From Ignavibacteriales bacterium (lineage in GTDB: Bacteria > Bacteroidota > Ignavibacteria > Ignavibacteriales > Melioribacteraceae): a stretch of 33,391 bases of DNA. The stretch is taken from positions 1-33,391 of the forward strand of contig JAFGPR010000146.1 of the NCBI GenBank assembly GCA_016936095.1, given 5' to 3'. The notes beneath the pieces are model-generated. The model did not search any database and was not told the origin of the DNA. It saw nothing but the letters and a program-made list of their open reading frames with translations. The position numbers and the translations under genes are program-made. Below are positions 1-8,240 of the stretch, piece by piece. Position 1 is the stretch's first letter; each line of letters begins with the position of its first letter.

Positions 1-1
1 A

Positions 2-616
2 AATGTGGTCGAAGAAAAGAAAGTTGACAAGCATCCCAAAAATGTTATTTTTCTGACATGCGATGCCACTGGTGTGATGCCTCCAATAGCATTATTGACA
101 CCTGAACAAGCAGAATATCATTTTATCAGTGGATATACGTCGAAGATTGCAGGAACTGAAATTGGTTTGGGAATAGAACCACAAATGACATTCAGTGCTT
201 GTTTCGGCGGTCCTTTCATGGTGCGTCATCCTTTTGATTATGCTGAGATGTTGAAAGAAAGAATTAGTAAACATAAATCAAAAGTATGGCTGGTTAATAC
301 TGGTTGGGTCGGCGGAAAATTCGGAGTTGGGAAAAGAATATCAATAAAATATACACGTGCATTATTGAATGCTGCCCTCGAAGGAAAACTCGACAATGTA
401 GAATATCGCAAAGATAAATTATTTGGTTATATGGTACCGACAAGTTGTCCCGATATTCCACAGGAAATTTTGGAACCTTCAAATTCTTGGAAAGATAAAG
501 ATGAATACTGGAAAAAATATGATGAATTAACAGCAAAGTTTATTGAAAATTTCAAGCAGTTTGAATCAGGCTGTTCAAAAGAAATTTTAGAAGCAGGACC
601 GAAGAGATTGAAATAA
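2..616 (+). CDS. pckA: Phosphoenolpyruvate carboxykinase (ATP), C-terminal part
   Basis: C-terminal 204 codons of an ATP-dependent PEP carboxykinase, which interconverts oxaloacetate + ATP and PEP + CO2 + ADP in the cytoplasm (gluconeogenesis). The reading frame is open to the left window edge, so the N-terminal part lies outside. Visible family landmarks are the NVIFLTCDATGVMPP segment, TFSACFGGPF, the nucleotide/adenine-region motif VNTGWVGG followed by KRISIKYTRA, and the typical closing segment ending in AGPKR. A GTG at position 5 could look like a start, but homology continues through it and it is not one. The gene is followed by a long perfect hairpin and converges with the flotillin gene. 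Identification is from recognised family motifs; only the truncation is a limit. Confidence 0.95.
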   Translation, partial: NVVEEKKVDKHPKNVIFLTCDATGVMPPIALLTPEQAEYHFISGYTSKIAGTEIGLGIEPQMTFSACFGGPFMVRHPFDYAEMLKERISKHKSKVWLVNTGWVGGKFGVGKRISIKYTRALLNAALEGKLDNVEYRKDKLFGYMVPTSCPDIPQEILEPSNSWKDKDEYWKKYDELTAKFIENFKQFESGCSKEILEAGPKRLK

Positions 617-638
617 TTGTTAGTGCTAAATAAAAATT

Positions 639-670
639 AATCAACCATAGGGTTAGCCCTATGGTTGATT
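639..670. terminator. Perfect 14-bp hairpin between convergent genes
   Basis: AATCAACCATAGGG and its exact reverse complement flank a TTAG loop. It sits 22 bases after the pckA stop and 16 bases before the end of the convergent flotillin gene. No clean T-tract follows on either strand, so it may work as a weak bidirectional terminator or be a dispersed palindromic repeat inserted between genes. Confidence 0.6.
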
Positions 671-686
671 TGAAAATATTGTTGTG

Positions 687-2099
687 TTATCCTTTTTTTA
701 CTTCTTTCGTTACTTTTGTTTGCTCTTCCTTCATCTTACCAAGGAAATCCGGTAATTCCAATCCAGCCATATGAGCTACTTCCTGCAATGGTGGAAGACT
801 CTTAATCATATTGCTTAAAAAGTTTGCTGTTGAAGAACCTTTTCCGTCTGCACTGCCAGAATCCCAAACGGTAATCTTATCAATCTTGAGATTCTTAATT
901 GCATCAACCTGGAATGCAACAATCTCTTCAAGTTTCTCGAGCAATAATAATGTGGCTGCTGCTTGTGAATCTCCGTTACAACTTTTAACAAGAGAAGCAT
1001 AACCTGCTGCTTTGCTATTCAATAATTTCTGTACACCCTCTGCTTCTGCATTGTATTTCATAAGAATAGCATCAGCTTTACCTTTTGCTTCGCGTCTTGT
1101 TTTTTCCGCTTCTGCTTCTGCTGAGATTTCAATCTTTTGTTTTTCTATTTCTTTCTTAACAATATCTTCAGCTTTCAATCTTTCCTGCTCGGCAAGATAT
1201 TGTGCTTTCTGAATTTCAACAATTGCTTTTTTCCTAGCAACTTCAGCAGTCTGATTGGCTTCTGCCTGTTTTACTGCAAGTAGAGCTTCCGAGTTAGCAA
1301 TATCTGCCTTAGCTGTATTTTCACCAGTGATTGCTTCAGCTTCTTTCATCTGAACAAAAATTCTTTGATTCGATTCAGCTGCCTTTTTACCTTTTTCTGA
1401 TTCGGCAATATTTTCAGCAACTCTGATTTGTTTTTCTCGGACCGCTTCGGCTTGACCAATAGCACCGTTCTTTTCTGCAATTGATACATCAATGATTGCC
1501 CTGTTGACTGCTTCTGATGCGGCTTTTTTACCGATACTTTCGATATAATCTGATTCATCAGTAATATCAGTTATGTTTACGTTAATAAGGTAAAGCCCAA
1601 TTTTGTTTAATTCAGGCTCAACATTTTTTCTGATAGCTTCGAGAAAACTTTCTCGATCCTGATTGATTTGTTCAATTGTAAGAGATGCAACCGTCAAACG
1701 CAATTGACCAAAGATAATTTCCTTTGCCATATCTTCAATTTGTTTTGGTTGTAATCTCAACAACCTTGCTGCAGCGTTATTCATCGTTGAAGGTTCAGTA
1801 CTGATACCAACCGTAAAAGTACTTGGAACATTAATTCTAATATTCTGCATAGATAAAGCGTTCTGTAACGGAATGCTTATTGTTATCGGTGTCAAACTTA
1901 GATAAGCATAATTTTGCATGACAGGCATTACAAATGTAGCGCCGCCGTGATAACATCTCGCAAATCTGTCACCACCAACCTTACCATAAACAACCAGAAT
2001 TTGATCCGATGGACATCTACGGTATCTGCTAATAATGAAAATCAATAAAAATAATAAAACTATAGCACCACCTGCTATAAGAGCGATTGGAGAACCCAT
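687..2099 (-). CDS. floT: Flotillin-family SPFH membrane scaffold protein
   Basis: 470-residue flotillin-like protein (B. subtilis YuaG/FloT type), expected at the inner face of the cytoplasmic membrane as an oligomeric scaffold of functional microdomains. It has an N-terminal hydrophobic anchor (about residues 5-24), an SPFH/Band 7 domain (about 30-210; CPSDQILVVYGKV, VGISTEP, KIGLYLINVNITDI), then a long Ala/Glu/Lys-rich helical region with repeated EA/AEA units (about 210-370) typical of the flotillin coiled coil, and a conserved C-terminal part with an LEKLEEIVAFQVDAI segment. The ATG is preceded by AGGAGG. It is the last gene of a minus-strand run with an NfeD-like protein, matching the widespread nfeD-flotillin partnership. 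The gene immediately upstream is a shortened paralog of its N-terminal half. Confidence 0.93.
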   Translation of the reverse strand: MGSPIALIAGGAIVLLFLLIFIISRYRRCPSDQILVVYGKVGGDRFARCYHGGATFVMPVMQNYAYLSLTPITISIPLQNALSMQNIRINVPSTFTVGISTEPSTMNNAAARLLRLQPKQIEDMAKEIIFGQLRLTVASLTIEQINQDRESFLEAIRKNVEPELNKIGLYLINVNITDITDESDYIESIGKKAASEAVNRAIIDVSIAEKNGAIGQAEAVREKQIRVAENIAESEKGKKAAESNQRIFVQMKEAEAITGENTAKADIANSEALLAVKQAEANQTAEVARKKAIVEIQKAQYLAEQERLKAEDIVKKEIEKQKIEISAEAEAEKTRREAKGKADAILMKYNAEAEGVQKLLNSKAAGYASLVKSCNGDSQAAATLLLLEKLEEIVAFQVDAIKNLKIDKITVWDSGSADGKGSSTANFLSNMIKSLPPLQEVAHMAGLELPDFLGKMKEEQTKVTKEVKKG

Positions 2100-2123
2100 T
2101 CACACCTCCTGATTTTTTTGTTT

Positions 2124-2870
2124 TTAATATTTATTTACAACTAAAAAATTATCTTTATTTATTTTAGTAACAACAACTCTTTCGCCGTCAGTTATTTCGT
2201 TCAAATCATTAGTAATTGCATCAACTACAACTGAATGCCCACCGACTAAAATATTAACTTTACCTCTACCCATTCTTTTAATAGTGGTATATACAATTCC
2301 TTCCTTGCCTACCAACTCATTTAAATTAATTGCTATATCATTCAAATCAAAATTAATCAAATATAATCCAATCTTATTAAGATTTGGATCAATGTTATTT
2401 ATAATTTCATTAATAAATTTTTCCCTATCTAACTTTATATCTTCAATAGACAAATAACTAATAATTTGTTTTAATTGACTATCAATTATTTCTTTTGCCA
2501 AATCCCCAATTTGACTTTCTGTCAGATTAAGTAATCTTTCTGCAGCTTTGTCCATAACCATTGGTTCGGTACTAATACCAACAATACATTTATAAGAAAC
2601 ATCAACTTTAATATTTTTCAAGGTTAATACTTTCTGAATTTGAGAAACAATGGTGATTGGAGATAAACTTAAGTATTTATGACTCTGTAAAAATGGTATA
2701 ATAAAAGCACCACCACCTCTATAACATTTTGCCGCTCTATTTCTATTTACCTTTCCAAATACCACTAATATTTTATCTGAGGGACATTTCTTATAATTCA
2801 TTAGGATAAAAATCATAATAATAAAAATTATTAGAATCATTCCAGAAAATAAAAATAAAGGAGAAATCAT
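2124..2870 (-). CDS. Flotillin N-terminal half fused to an NfeD-type OB fold (chimera)
   Basis: 248 residues. Residues 1 to about 185 align without gaps to the neighbouring flotillin: hydrophobic anchor, CPSDKILVVFGKV, the Cys-Tyr-Arg-Gly-Gly region, VGISTEP, AAERLL, KIGLYLINFDLNDI. The protein then leaves the flotillin pattern before the coiled coil. The last ~60 residues match instead the C-terminal OB-fold region of the NfeD-like protein encoded upstream; both end in LVVNKY and share GxVYxTIK...GKV. So it should be an anchored SPFH domain carrying an NfeD OB domain, without the oligomerising helical part. It lies 25 bases upstream of the full flotillin gene and 14 downstream of the NfeD gene. 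No internal stop or frameshift is present, so it looks expressed rather than decayed. Its function is unknown; modulation of the flotillin/NfeD assembly is a guess. Confidence 0.85.
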   Translation of the reverse strand: MISPLFLFSGMILIIFIIMIFILMNYKKCPSDKILVVFGKVNRNRAAKCYRGGGAFIIPFLQSHKYLSLSPITIVSQIQKVLTLKNIKVDVSYKCIVGISTEPMVMDKAAERLLNLTESQIGDLAKEIIDSQLKQIISYLSIEDIKLDREKFINEIINNIDPNLNKIGLYLINFDLNDIAINLNELVGKEGIVYTTIKRMGRGKVNILVGGHSVVVDAITNDLNEITDGERVVVTKINKDNFLVVNKY

Positions 2871-2884
2871 TTTAATTCCCGATA

Positions 2885-3469
2885 CTAATATTTGTTTACA
2901 ACCAATAAATTATCATTTATCACATTAGTGACAATAATTTCTTCACCAGTTTTTATAACCTCATCATTTTCAGAAATTGCATCAAGAGTTAGCAATTGTT
3001 CTTTAACAACCACTTGAACTTTACCTCCGTCTTTGCCTTTAATCGTTAAGTAAACAGTTCCCACGCATCCTATTGATTCCAAAAGGTTTACTGTTCCATC
3101 TGCCTCTAATTTTTTCATCTTTTTAAAAATAAAAGCAATAAAATAAGCAACCAAGACACCCGCCCCAATACTGAATAATAAAATAAAGATTGATCCGATA
3201 GCTGTGTTTTCATATAACACTAACCCAACAAGTCCGAACATCATTATAAAGGCAGTAATACCTTGAAAAGTCAAAATATGCAATCCAGCATCGTGGTCAC
3301 CAATTCCGGAATGATCAAAATCTGTGTGTACATCTAAGTCACCGTCACCACCAAAATCACCACCAATTATCATCATTATCATTCTGACGATAAAAATTGT
3401 TCCTCCGCCAATCGCACAAATAAAATAGATTTTTCCCATAAAGTTCAGAGCATCAAAATAATCCATCAT
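2885..3469 (-). CDS. nfeD: NfeD-like membrane protein with C-terminal OB fold
   Basis: 194 residues. It has a hydrophobic N-terminal segment (about 10-36), a Gly/Asp/His-rich polar stretch (about 37-65: GGDFGGDGDLDVHTDFDHSG), two or more membrane segments (about 66-115) and a C-terminal OB-fold NfeD-type domain (about 130-194, ending in NLLVVNKY). This layout is that of short NfeD proteins such as B. subtilis YuaF, which partner flotillins and lack the protease domain of long NfeD. The Asp/His-rich stretch could bind a metal, but that is only suggested by composition. The start at the first of two adjacent ATG codons is preceded by GGGAGG. It sits between a lipoprotein gene and the flotillin chimera in one minus-strand run. 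Confidence 0.85.
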   Translation of the reverse strand: MMDYFDALNFMGKIYFICAIGGGTIFIVRMIMMIIGGDFGGDGDLDVHTDFDHSGIGDHDAGLHILTFQGITAFIMMFGLVGLVLYENTAIGSIFILLFSIGAGVLVAYFIAFIFKKMKKLEADGTVNLLESIGCVGTVYLTIKGKDGGKVQVVVKEQLLTLDAISENDEVIKTGEEIIVTNVINDNLLVVNKY

Positions 3470-3490
3470 AATATTACCTCCCTGATTTAT

Positions 3491-4138
3491 TTAGTTTATT
3501 TTAATAAACATTTCTTCGTATTCAGACCAAGAATATACTATTTCCTGGTTTGCAATTCTATTATAAGTCCCTGATGCCACAATTGAAAATGTACCTGCGA
3601 TAATTTTATATTCAATACCAAGGTCATGAACAATATCGCTTTCTAGCTCAGCATTTTCATTTATGCCAGAAGAAAACTCAGATACCGTTAACTCAAAAAC
3701 CTTTTTTATATCTTTTGTCAAAGGATTGGTATAAATGAGCAAGTCAACTCGCGAATAAGACTGACTAGAATCATGCCATGGCTCGACAAGTAACTCCATA
3801 TTTTCATCGCCCATTAAATTTCGTAATGAAATAGATAACAATTTATTACATTCAAAAGAATTAAAACTAATTGAATTTAACAAAACAATTTCCTCGCTAA
3901 TCTTGTAAATGTCAAGTCTCATTGGTTTATCAAAAACATATTCAGGATAGACTAAATAATGCTTTTCTTCATTAATCATATATCTGACAACATTAATGTC
4001 ATTAGAGTCATATTCTGAAAAAATTGAATAAATATGCTCTTTAAATTCATTCTCTGTAATTTGTCTTTTAGGTTCTTCATTACATGAAATAATTATGATA
4101 AGAATTATCAAAATAAAAAAAGAATAGAAGAGTTTCAT
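3491..4138 (-). CDS. Predicted lipoprotein of unknown function
   Basis: 215 residues starting with a lipoprotein signal: Lys, a long Ile/Leu run and a candidate lipobox Cys at residue 19 (IIIISC followed by Asn-Glu-Glu). The mature part is acidic and mixed alpha/beta without a family I recognise. The start is preceded by GGAGG seven to eight bases upstream. It lies 24 bases after the CLC channel gene and 21 bases before the NfeD gene, so it is probably cotranscribed with both. Asn after the Cys does not match a strong inner-membrane retention signal, so outer-membrane or periplasm-facing anchoring is possible. No specific role can be assigned. Confidence 0.8.
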   Translation of the reverse strand: MKLFYSFFILIILIIIISCNEEPKRQITENEFKEHIYSIFSEYDSNDINVVRYMINEEKHYLVYPEYVFDKPMRLDIYKISEEIVLLNSISFNSFECNKLLSISLRNLMGDENMELLVEPWHDSSQSYSRVDLLIYTNPLTKDIKKVFELTVSEFSSGINENAELESDIVHDLGIEYKIIAGTFSIVASGTYNRIANQEIVYSWSEYEEMFIKIN

Positions 4139-4162
4139 TTCTTATAACCTCCAAGAATTAAG

Positions 4163-6235
4163 TTATTCAATATTTTTTACAATATTAATGTTTTTAATTT
4201 CACCCGCAATAATAAGTAAATCGTTTGTTTCAATGATGTAGTCAGGATTCGGTATTGCTTTTAATTTTTCTCTTCCTTTAAATTTTTGTTTAATTGAAAG
4301 AACATCAACACCATATTTTTTTCTTATCTCAAGTTCACGAATGGATTTTCCAATAAAAGATTTCGGTGGAATTATTTCAGCAATTGAATATCCTTCGATA
4401 AAATGTACATGTTTTTCTTCTTCTTTCATAGTAATTTTGCTTGCAAGACTTGAGGCAATGTCTTTTCTTTCAATTTCTTTTTGATAAGCATCGTGAATAT
4501 CTTTAAGAAATACCATACCGATTAATTTTCGTGAATTTAATTTTTCTACAACGGGATAACTGTCGCAATCATATTGATGCATTAAATCAAGAGCTGTCTG
4601 GCAATTATCGTCCATCGTTACAAATTTATTGATTGGGATAAAAATATCACTTGCAATAAGTACGTCTTGTAATTCATCCTTCTGTAATAAATTTTCTCTT
4701 ATTGCTGCAACAGAAATAATTCCGACCACATTATTTTTATCATCTGTAACGGGAAAAATTCTTCCGCGACCTTTTATTATCTTTGTAAAAATCTGATTAA
4801 AATTATCTCTAAAATTTATTATTTCAAAATCTTTTGTATACACTTCCTTGATAAATATTGATTCCATAATATTTATTTCAGTCCCTTCTTTCAATTTGAT
4901 GTTTTGAAGAAGAAGTTTCAAAGTATAAATTGATTCACGTGATAATTTTGTCGAGAGCAGCGTACTGATAATGCAGGTAATCATAAGTGGTAAAATAATT
5001 TCATAATTCAAAGTCAACTCAAAAACCATAATGATAGCCGTAATAGGTGCACGCATTGTGCCGGCTATAATGCCACCCATTGCTACCAAAGCATAAGCAC
5101 CTGGATCGGCAGTAATATTTGGGAAAAGATAATTTACCACAACACCAAAAAAACATCCAAGCATAGCGCCTATAAAAAGAGCTGGGGCAAACACACCTCC
5201 CGAGCCACCAGAACCAAGAGTGAGTGATGTTGCAATTATTTTTATAATTACTAAAAGAATTGCAAGATACCAGATCAAATTACTATGCAATGCAAAATCA
5301 ATTACTTCATATCCCATTCCTAATACTTGAGGAAAAACAAGAGCAGTTAATCCTATTCCTAAACCACCTATCATTGGTTTTAAGTAATCTGGAAATTTTA
5401 TTTTATTATCAAAAATATTTTCTGAGAAATATAAAAGCTTAATAAATAAGTATGAAACAACTGCTGTTAGCACACCAAGGGCCAAATAGAATGATAATTC
5501 ATAAGGAGAAGCAAGTTGATAAGTCGGAACGGCAAACTCAACAAAATTTCCTAATAATGCTCTTGAAACGACAGTAGCCATTACTGAAGCAACAATTATC
5601 GGAGATAAATGGACAACAGCAAAATCCATAAGAATTATTTCCAGTGCGAATAACGCACCTGCAATAGGAGCATTAAAGGCAGCTGCAATACCTGCAGCAG
5701 CACCACAGCCGACAAGTGTTTTAAGTTGCCTTGTGGGAAATTTCAACAATTGTCCAATCGTTGAACCCAAACCAGCTCCTATTTGAATTATAGGACCTTC
5801 TCTACCAACAGATCCCCCCGTCCCGATTGTAATTGCTGAAGTAACTGATTTTACAACTGCAACTCTAGAGCGGATTCGTCCTCCCTTCATAAGAATTGAA
5901 GACATAACCTCAGGTACTCCATGCCCTTTTGCTTCTGGTGCAAAAAAATGAATTATCGGTCCAACAATCAAACCACCAATGACAGGAATCAGAATCAAAT
6001 AAAACCAAGGTGTGCCGATAATATTTTCAAGCAAGGAACCATCGCCCGAAAAACTGATTGATGAAATCCAATTTATTAAAATACGCGTACCAACTGCTGC
6101 CAAACCAACGACTATACCGATTAAGAATGCGATAATAATCATAAAGGTGTATTCGGTCATTTTTGCTTTGCCAAGTAATATGTTTGAATAATATGAAAAT
6201 AGTTTAATTAATTTGTTCGATTTGCAGTCCTTCAA
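4163..6235 (-). CDS. CLC-type chloride channel/exchanger with CBS pair and TrkA-C-like domain
   Basis: 690-residue CLC transporter in the cytoplasmic membrane, moving Cl- or other anions as channel or H+ exchanger. Selectivity-filter motifs are visible: GHGVPEV (about 104-110, the GSGIP position), GREGP (about 144-148, with the gating Glu at 146) and GGSGGVFAP in the C-terminal half. After the membrane part come two CBS domains (about 470-590, e.g. FPVTDDKNNVVGIISV and SYPVVEKLN...LIGMVFLKD), then a TrkA-C/RCK-C-like domain (about 600-690, ending with the pattern IIETNDLLIIAG). This suggests ligand gating by nucleotide or ion binding. The start is uncertain: a TTG at 6235 has AGGAG at 6247-6251, 11 bases away; the ATG at codon 26 is the alternative. 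It heads the run that includes the flotillin genes. Confidence 0.93.
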   Translation of the reverse strand: MKDCKSNKLIKLFSYYSNILLGKAKMTEYTFMIIIAFLIGIVVGLAAVGTRILINWISSISFSGDGSLLENIIGTPWFYLILIPVIGGLIVGPIIHFFAPEAKGHGVPEVMSSILMKGGRIRSRVAVVKSVTSAITIGTGGSVGREGPIIQIGAGLGSTIGQLLKFPTRQLKTLVGCGAAAGIAAAFNAPIAGALFALEIILMDFAVVHLSPIIVASVMATVVSRALLGNFVEFAVPTYQLASPYELSFYLALGVLTAVVSYLFIKLLYFSENIFDNKIKFPDYLKPMIGGLGIGLTALVFPQVLGMGYEVIDFALHSNLIWYLAILLVIIKIIATSLTLGSGGSGGVFAPALFIGAMLGCFFGVVVNYLFPNITADPGAYALVAMGGIIAGTMRAPITAIIMVFELTLNYEIILPLMITCIISTLLSTKLSRESIYTLKLLLQNIKLKEGTEINIMESIFIKEVYTKDFEIINFRDNFNQIFTKIIKGRGRIFPVTDDKNNVVGIISVAAIRENLLQKDELQDVLIASDIFIPINKFVTMDDNCQTALDLMHQYDCDSYPVVEKLNSRKLIGMVFLKDIHDAYQKEIERKDIASSLASKITMKEEEKHVHFIEGYSIAEIIPPKSFIGKSIRELEIRKKYGVDVLSIKQKFKGREKLKAIPNPDYIIETNDLLIIAGEIKNINIVKNIE

Positions 6236-6378
6236 TTGTTAAATTGCTCCTGTTGATAAAATATTATTAATTATCAAAATGTTGGAAATAAATTTATTAA
6301 AATTAAAACTTACATAAAAGAATTTACTAAAGTTTTTTTATATTTAAGTAAGAGTTATTTTAATTCATAGGAGTCATC

Positions 6379-7182
6379 ATGGAAAAATATTTAGTCAAGC
6401 CGAAGAACAAAATTAATTTATCACAAATCGATCCAAATGACACAAGTACTTTCGACGGAGATAAAAATTCTGCAAAGAATAAACTGAAAGAATTAAATAA
6501 TAAAATAGCGAGGTTGCAGGAAATTCTGTTCGCTCAAAATAAACATAAATTGCTTGTCATTCTTCAAGCGATGGATACTGCAGGAAAAGATGGTGTAATT
6601 AAAGATGTTTTTGAGGGAGTAAATCCTCAAGGTGTAAAAGTTGCAAATTTCAAAAGACCAACTGAAGAGGAATTAAGCCACGATTATTTGTGGCGAGTCC
6701 ATAAACAGACACCCGGAAAAGGAGAAATTGTAATTTTTAATCGTTCTCATTATGAAGATGTGCTTGTTGTGCGTGTACATAATCTTGCATCAAAGGAAAA
6801 ATGGGAGAAACGATACCAACATATAAATGAATTTGAAAAACTATTAACAGATGAAGGAACTACTATTGTAAAATTCTTCCTTCATATTGATAAACACGAA
6901 CAGAAAGAAAGATTGCAATCACGATTGGACGATACGACAAAGCATTGGAAATTTAATTTAGGTGACTTAAAAGAGAGAGAACTTTGGGATGAATATATGA
7001 AAGCATACGAAGATGCTTTGAATAAAACAAGCACAGATTTTGCTCCTTGGTATGTTATTCCATCAAATAAAAAATGGTATCGTAATTTAATTGTTGCAGA
7101 GATTATTGTTGATGCTTTAACTAAGATGAAATTAGAATATCCGAAGTCTGAAGAAGACTTAAGTGGCGTGGAAATAAAATAG
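6379..7182 (+). CDS. ppk2: Polyphosphate kinase 2 (PPK2) family phosphotransferase
   Basis: 267 residues, a one-domain PPK2 that transfers phosphate between polyphosphate and nucleotides in the cytoplasm. The Walker A-like loop is MDTAGKDGVIKDVF (about residues 65-78). The second motif VIFNRSHYEDVLVVRVH (about 116-132) corresponds to Walker B plus catalytic region, and RLQSRLDDTTKHWKF is the lid segment. The length and the KFNLGDLKERELWDEY region fit the single-domain PPK2 group; whether it phosphorylates NMPs or NDPs cannot be read from sequence. ATG is preceded by AGGAG at 6369-6373. It is monocistronic, divergent from the CLC operon, and ends before a palindromic terminator. Confidence 0.94.
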   Translation: MEKYLVKPKNKINLSQIDPNDTSTFDGDKNSAKNKLKELNNKIARLQEILFAQNKHKLLVILQAMDTAGKDGVIKDVFEGVNPQGVKVANFKRPTEEELSHDYLWRVHKQTPGKGEIVIFNRSHYEDVLVVRVHNLASKEKWEKRYQHINEFEKLLTDEGTTIVKFFLHIDKHEQKERLQSRLDDTTKHWKFNLGDLKERELWDEYMKAYEDALNKTSTDFAPWYVIPSNKKWYRNLIVAEIIVDALTKMKLEYPKSEEDLSGVEIK

Positions 7183-7198
7183 TCTAATTATTTATTTA

Positions 7199-7220
7199 AC
7201 CCACGATTTAAATCGTGGGT
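7199..7220. terminator. Palindromic hairpin between convergent ppk2 and lipoprotein genes
   Basis: A perfect self-complementary sequence, ACCCACGATT-TA-AATCGTGGGT. On the plus strand an A/T-rich stretch with a T7 run follows at about 7234-7240, somewhat far for a canonical terminator. Lying between two convergent stop codons it can serve both genes, or it may be a dispersed palindromic repeat. Confidence 0.6.
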
Positions 7221-7238
7221 CAATATCAAAAAATTTTT

Positions 7239-8114
7239 TTATTTAACCAATTCCAAGGAGTTAGTATTCTTCATTTTCATTGGAATTGTCATTCCCATCA
7301 TGCCACTTACATTTGCGTCAGTTGTACCGTCAGAATTATATTTTACAAGAATCCCTTCCTGGTAGGCAAAATACCAAGTATCTATTGCATCAATTGTTCC
7401 TTCTAATTTAAAATCCATTCCTTGTTGAGTAACATCACCACCCATCGTCCCTTTTACTGTTGAAACAATTTTCGCACAATCATAACCCATGACGCTTTCC
7501 AATCCTTCATACTTATTATCGCTTGTGAACATTAAAGTTATTTTACTTCCAGGCACATCTACGTTCACAGTATCGTATGATAACCAACTGTCTCCAATCT
7601 TAACTGGATTTTGTGAAAGTGTAGGAAACAGATTAGAAAAATTTCTGGTGATATTTTCATAACTATTGGCATCCAAAGCAGATTTGAAATCGTCTTCATT
7701 TGTGATACCTTTTTCTTCGCCATATTTTGTAACTGTCAGGTCAAAACCCTTTCCAATTATTCCACTGAAATCAGATTTCTGTTCTCCTTGCATTGATTTA
7801 ACAGATCCCTCTGAAGAATTAAAAACGATTCCTAAGACAATATCATCACCTTTTACATCTTTCACGCCTGTTGTGAAGTTGTGCTTATCAATACTCTCAG
7901 TTTCAACATTTTGTCCCATAATTTGCATATCCATTTTCATTGAGTTGTCGCTTGCGTAATTTAAGGAACCATTATCCTGTAGTCTGTAACTCATAATAAG
8001 TGCATTTTCGGGGTCACCCCAAAGATTATCACCACCTGAACAACCAGCGACAAATAGTAGCAAAGTAAAACTTGTTGCAAATACAACTAAATTGATGTTT
8101 TTGATTTTTTTCAT
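7239..8114 (-). CDS. Predicted lipoprotein, DUF6263-like
   Basis: 291 residues with a lipoprotein signal peptide: MKKIK basic start, a hydrophobic core and lipobox FVAGC with Cys near residue 25, followed by a Ser-Gly-Gly linker. The mature part is beta-rich with many short polar strands (e.g. KIGDSWLSYDTVNVDVPGSKITLMF and a closing SLELVK). The overall shape, with KIGDSW and a paired 'total signal minus cofactor' style of strands, resembles secreted DUF6263 proteins of Bacteroidota, whose function is unknown. Similarity to that family is from memory of its pattern and is only moderately certain. The gene stands alone between a terminator and a divergent methyltransferase gene. Confidence 0.75.
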   Translation of the reverse strand: MKKIKNINLVVFATSFTLLLFVAGCSGGDNLWGDPENALIMSYRLQDNGSLNYASDNSMKMDMQIMGQNVETESIDKHNFTTGVKDVKGDDIVLGIVFNSSEGSVKSMQGEQKSDFSGIIGKGFDLTVTKYGEEKGITNEDDFKSALDANSYENITRNFSNLFPTLSQNPVKIGDSWLSYDTVNVDVPGSKITLMFTSDNKYEGLESVMGYDCAKIVSTVKGTMGGDVTQQGMDFKLEGTIDAIDTWYFAYQEGILVKYNSDGTTDANVSGMMGMTIPMKMKNTNSLELVK

Positions 8115-8198
8115 TTTTTATCCTAAATTTTTGAAATGTTAATCAAAATTTAGTAAAAAATATTTTCTTATTATCACAATAATTTGGAAAAAATAAAA

Positions 8199-8206
8199 TA
8201 AGTTTG
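8199..8206 (+). promoter_or_regulatory. Candidate TAnnTTTG promoter box
   Basis: TAAGTTTG matches the Bacteroidota -7 consensus and lies 34 bases upstream of the methyltransferase ATG at 8241. No well-spaced -33 TTTG is seen, and such 8-mers occur by chance in AT-rich DNA, so this is tentative. Confidence 0.25.
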
Positions 8207-8240
8207 TTTTAAAGATTTATTAAAATAATTTAATAGTAAT

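Noticed and set aside
2124-2870. Short flotillin as a frameshifted pseudogene
   Set aside because: The frame is uninterrupted and ends in a complete OB domain similar to the neighbour's, so this is a fusion rather than decay.
7215-7406. 63-residue plus-strand frame over the lipoprotein gene
   Set aside because: It is antisense to a gene with a clear signal peptide and lipobox, and has a Cys/His/Phe-rich composition typical of a shadow frame.
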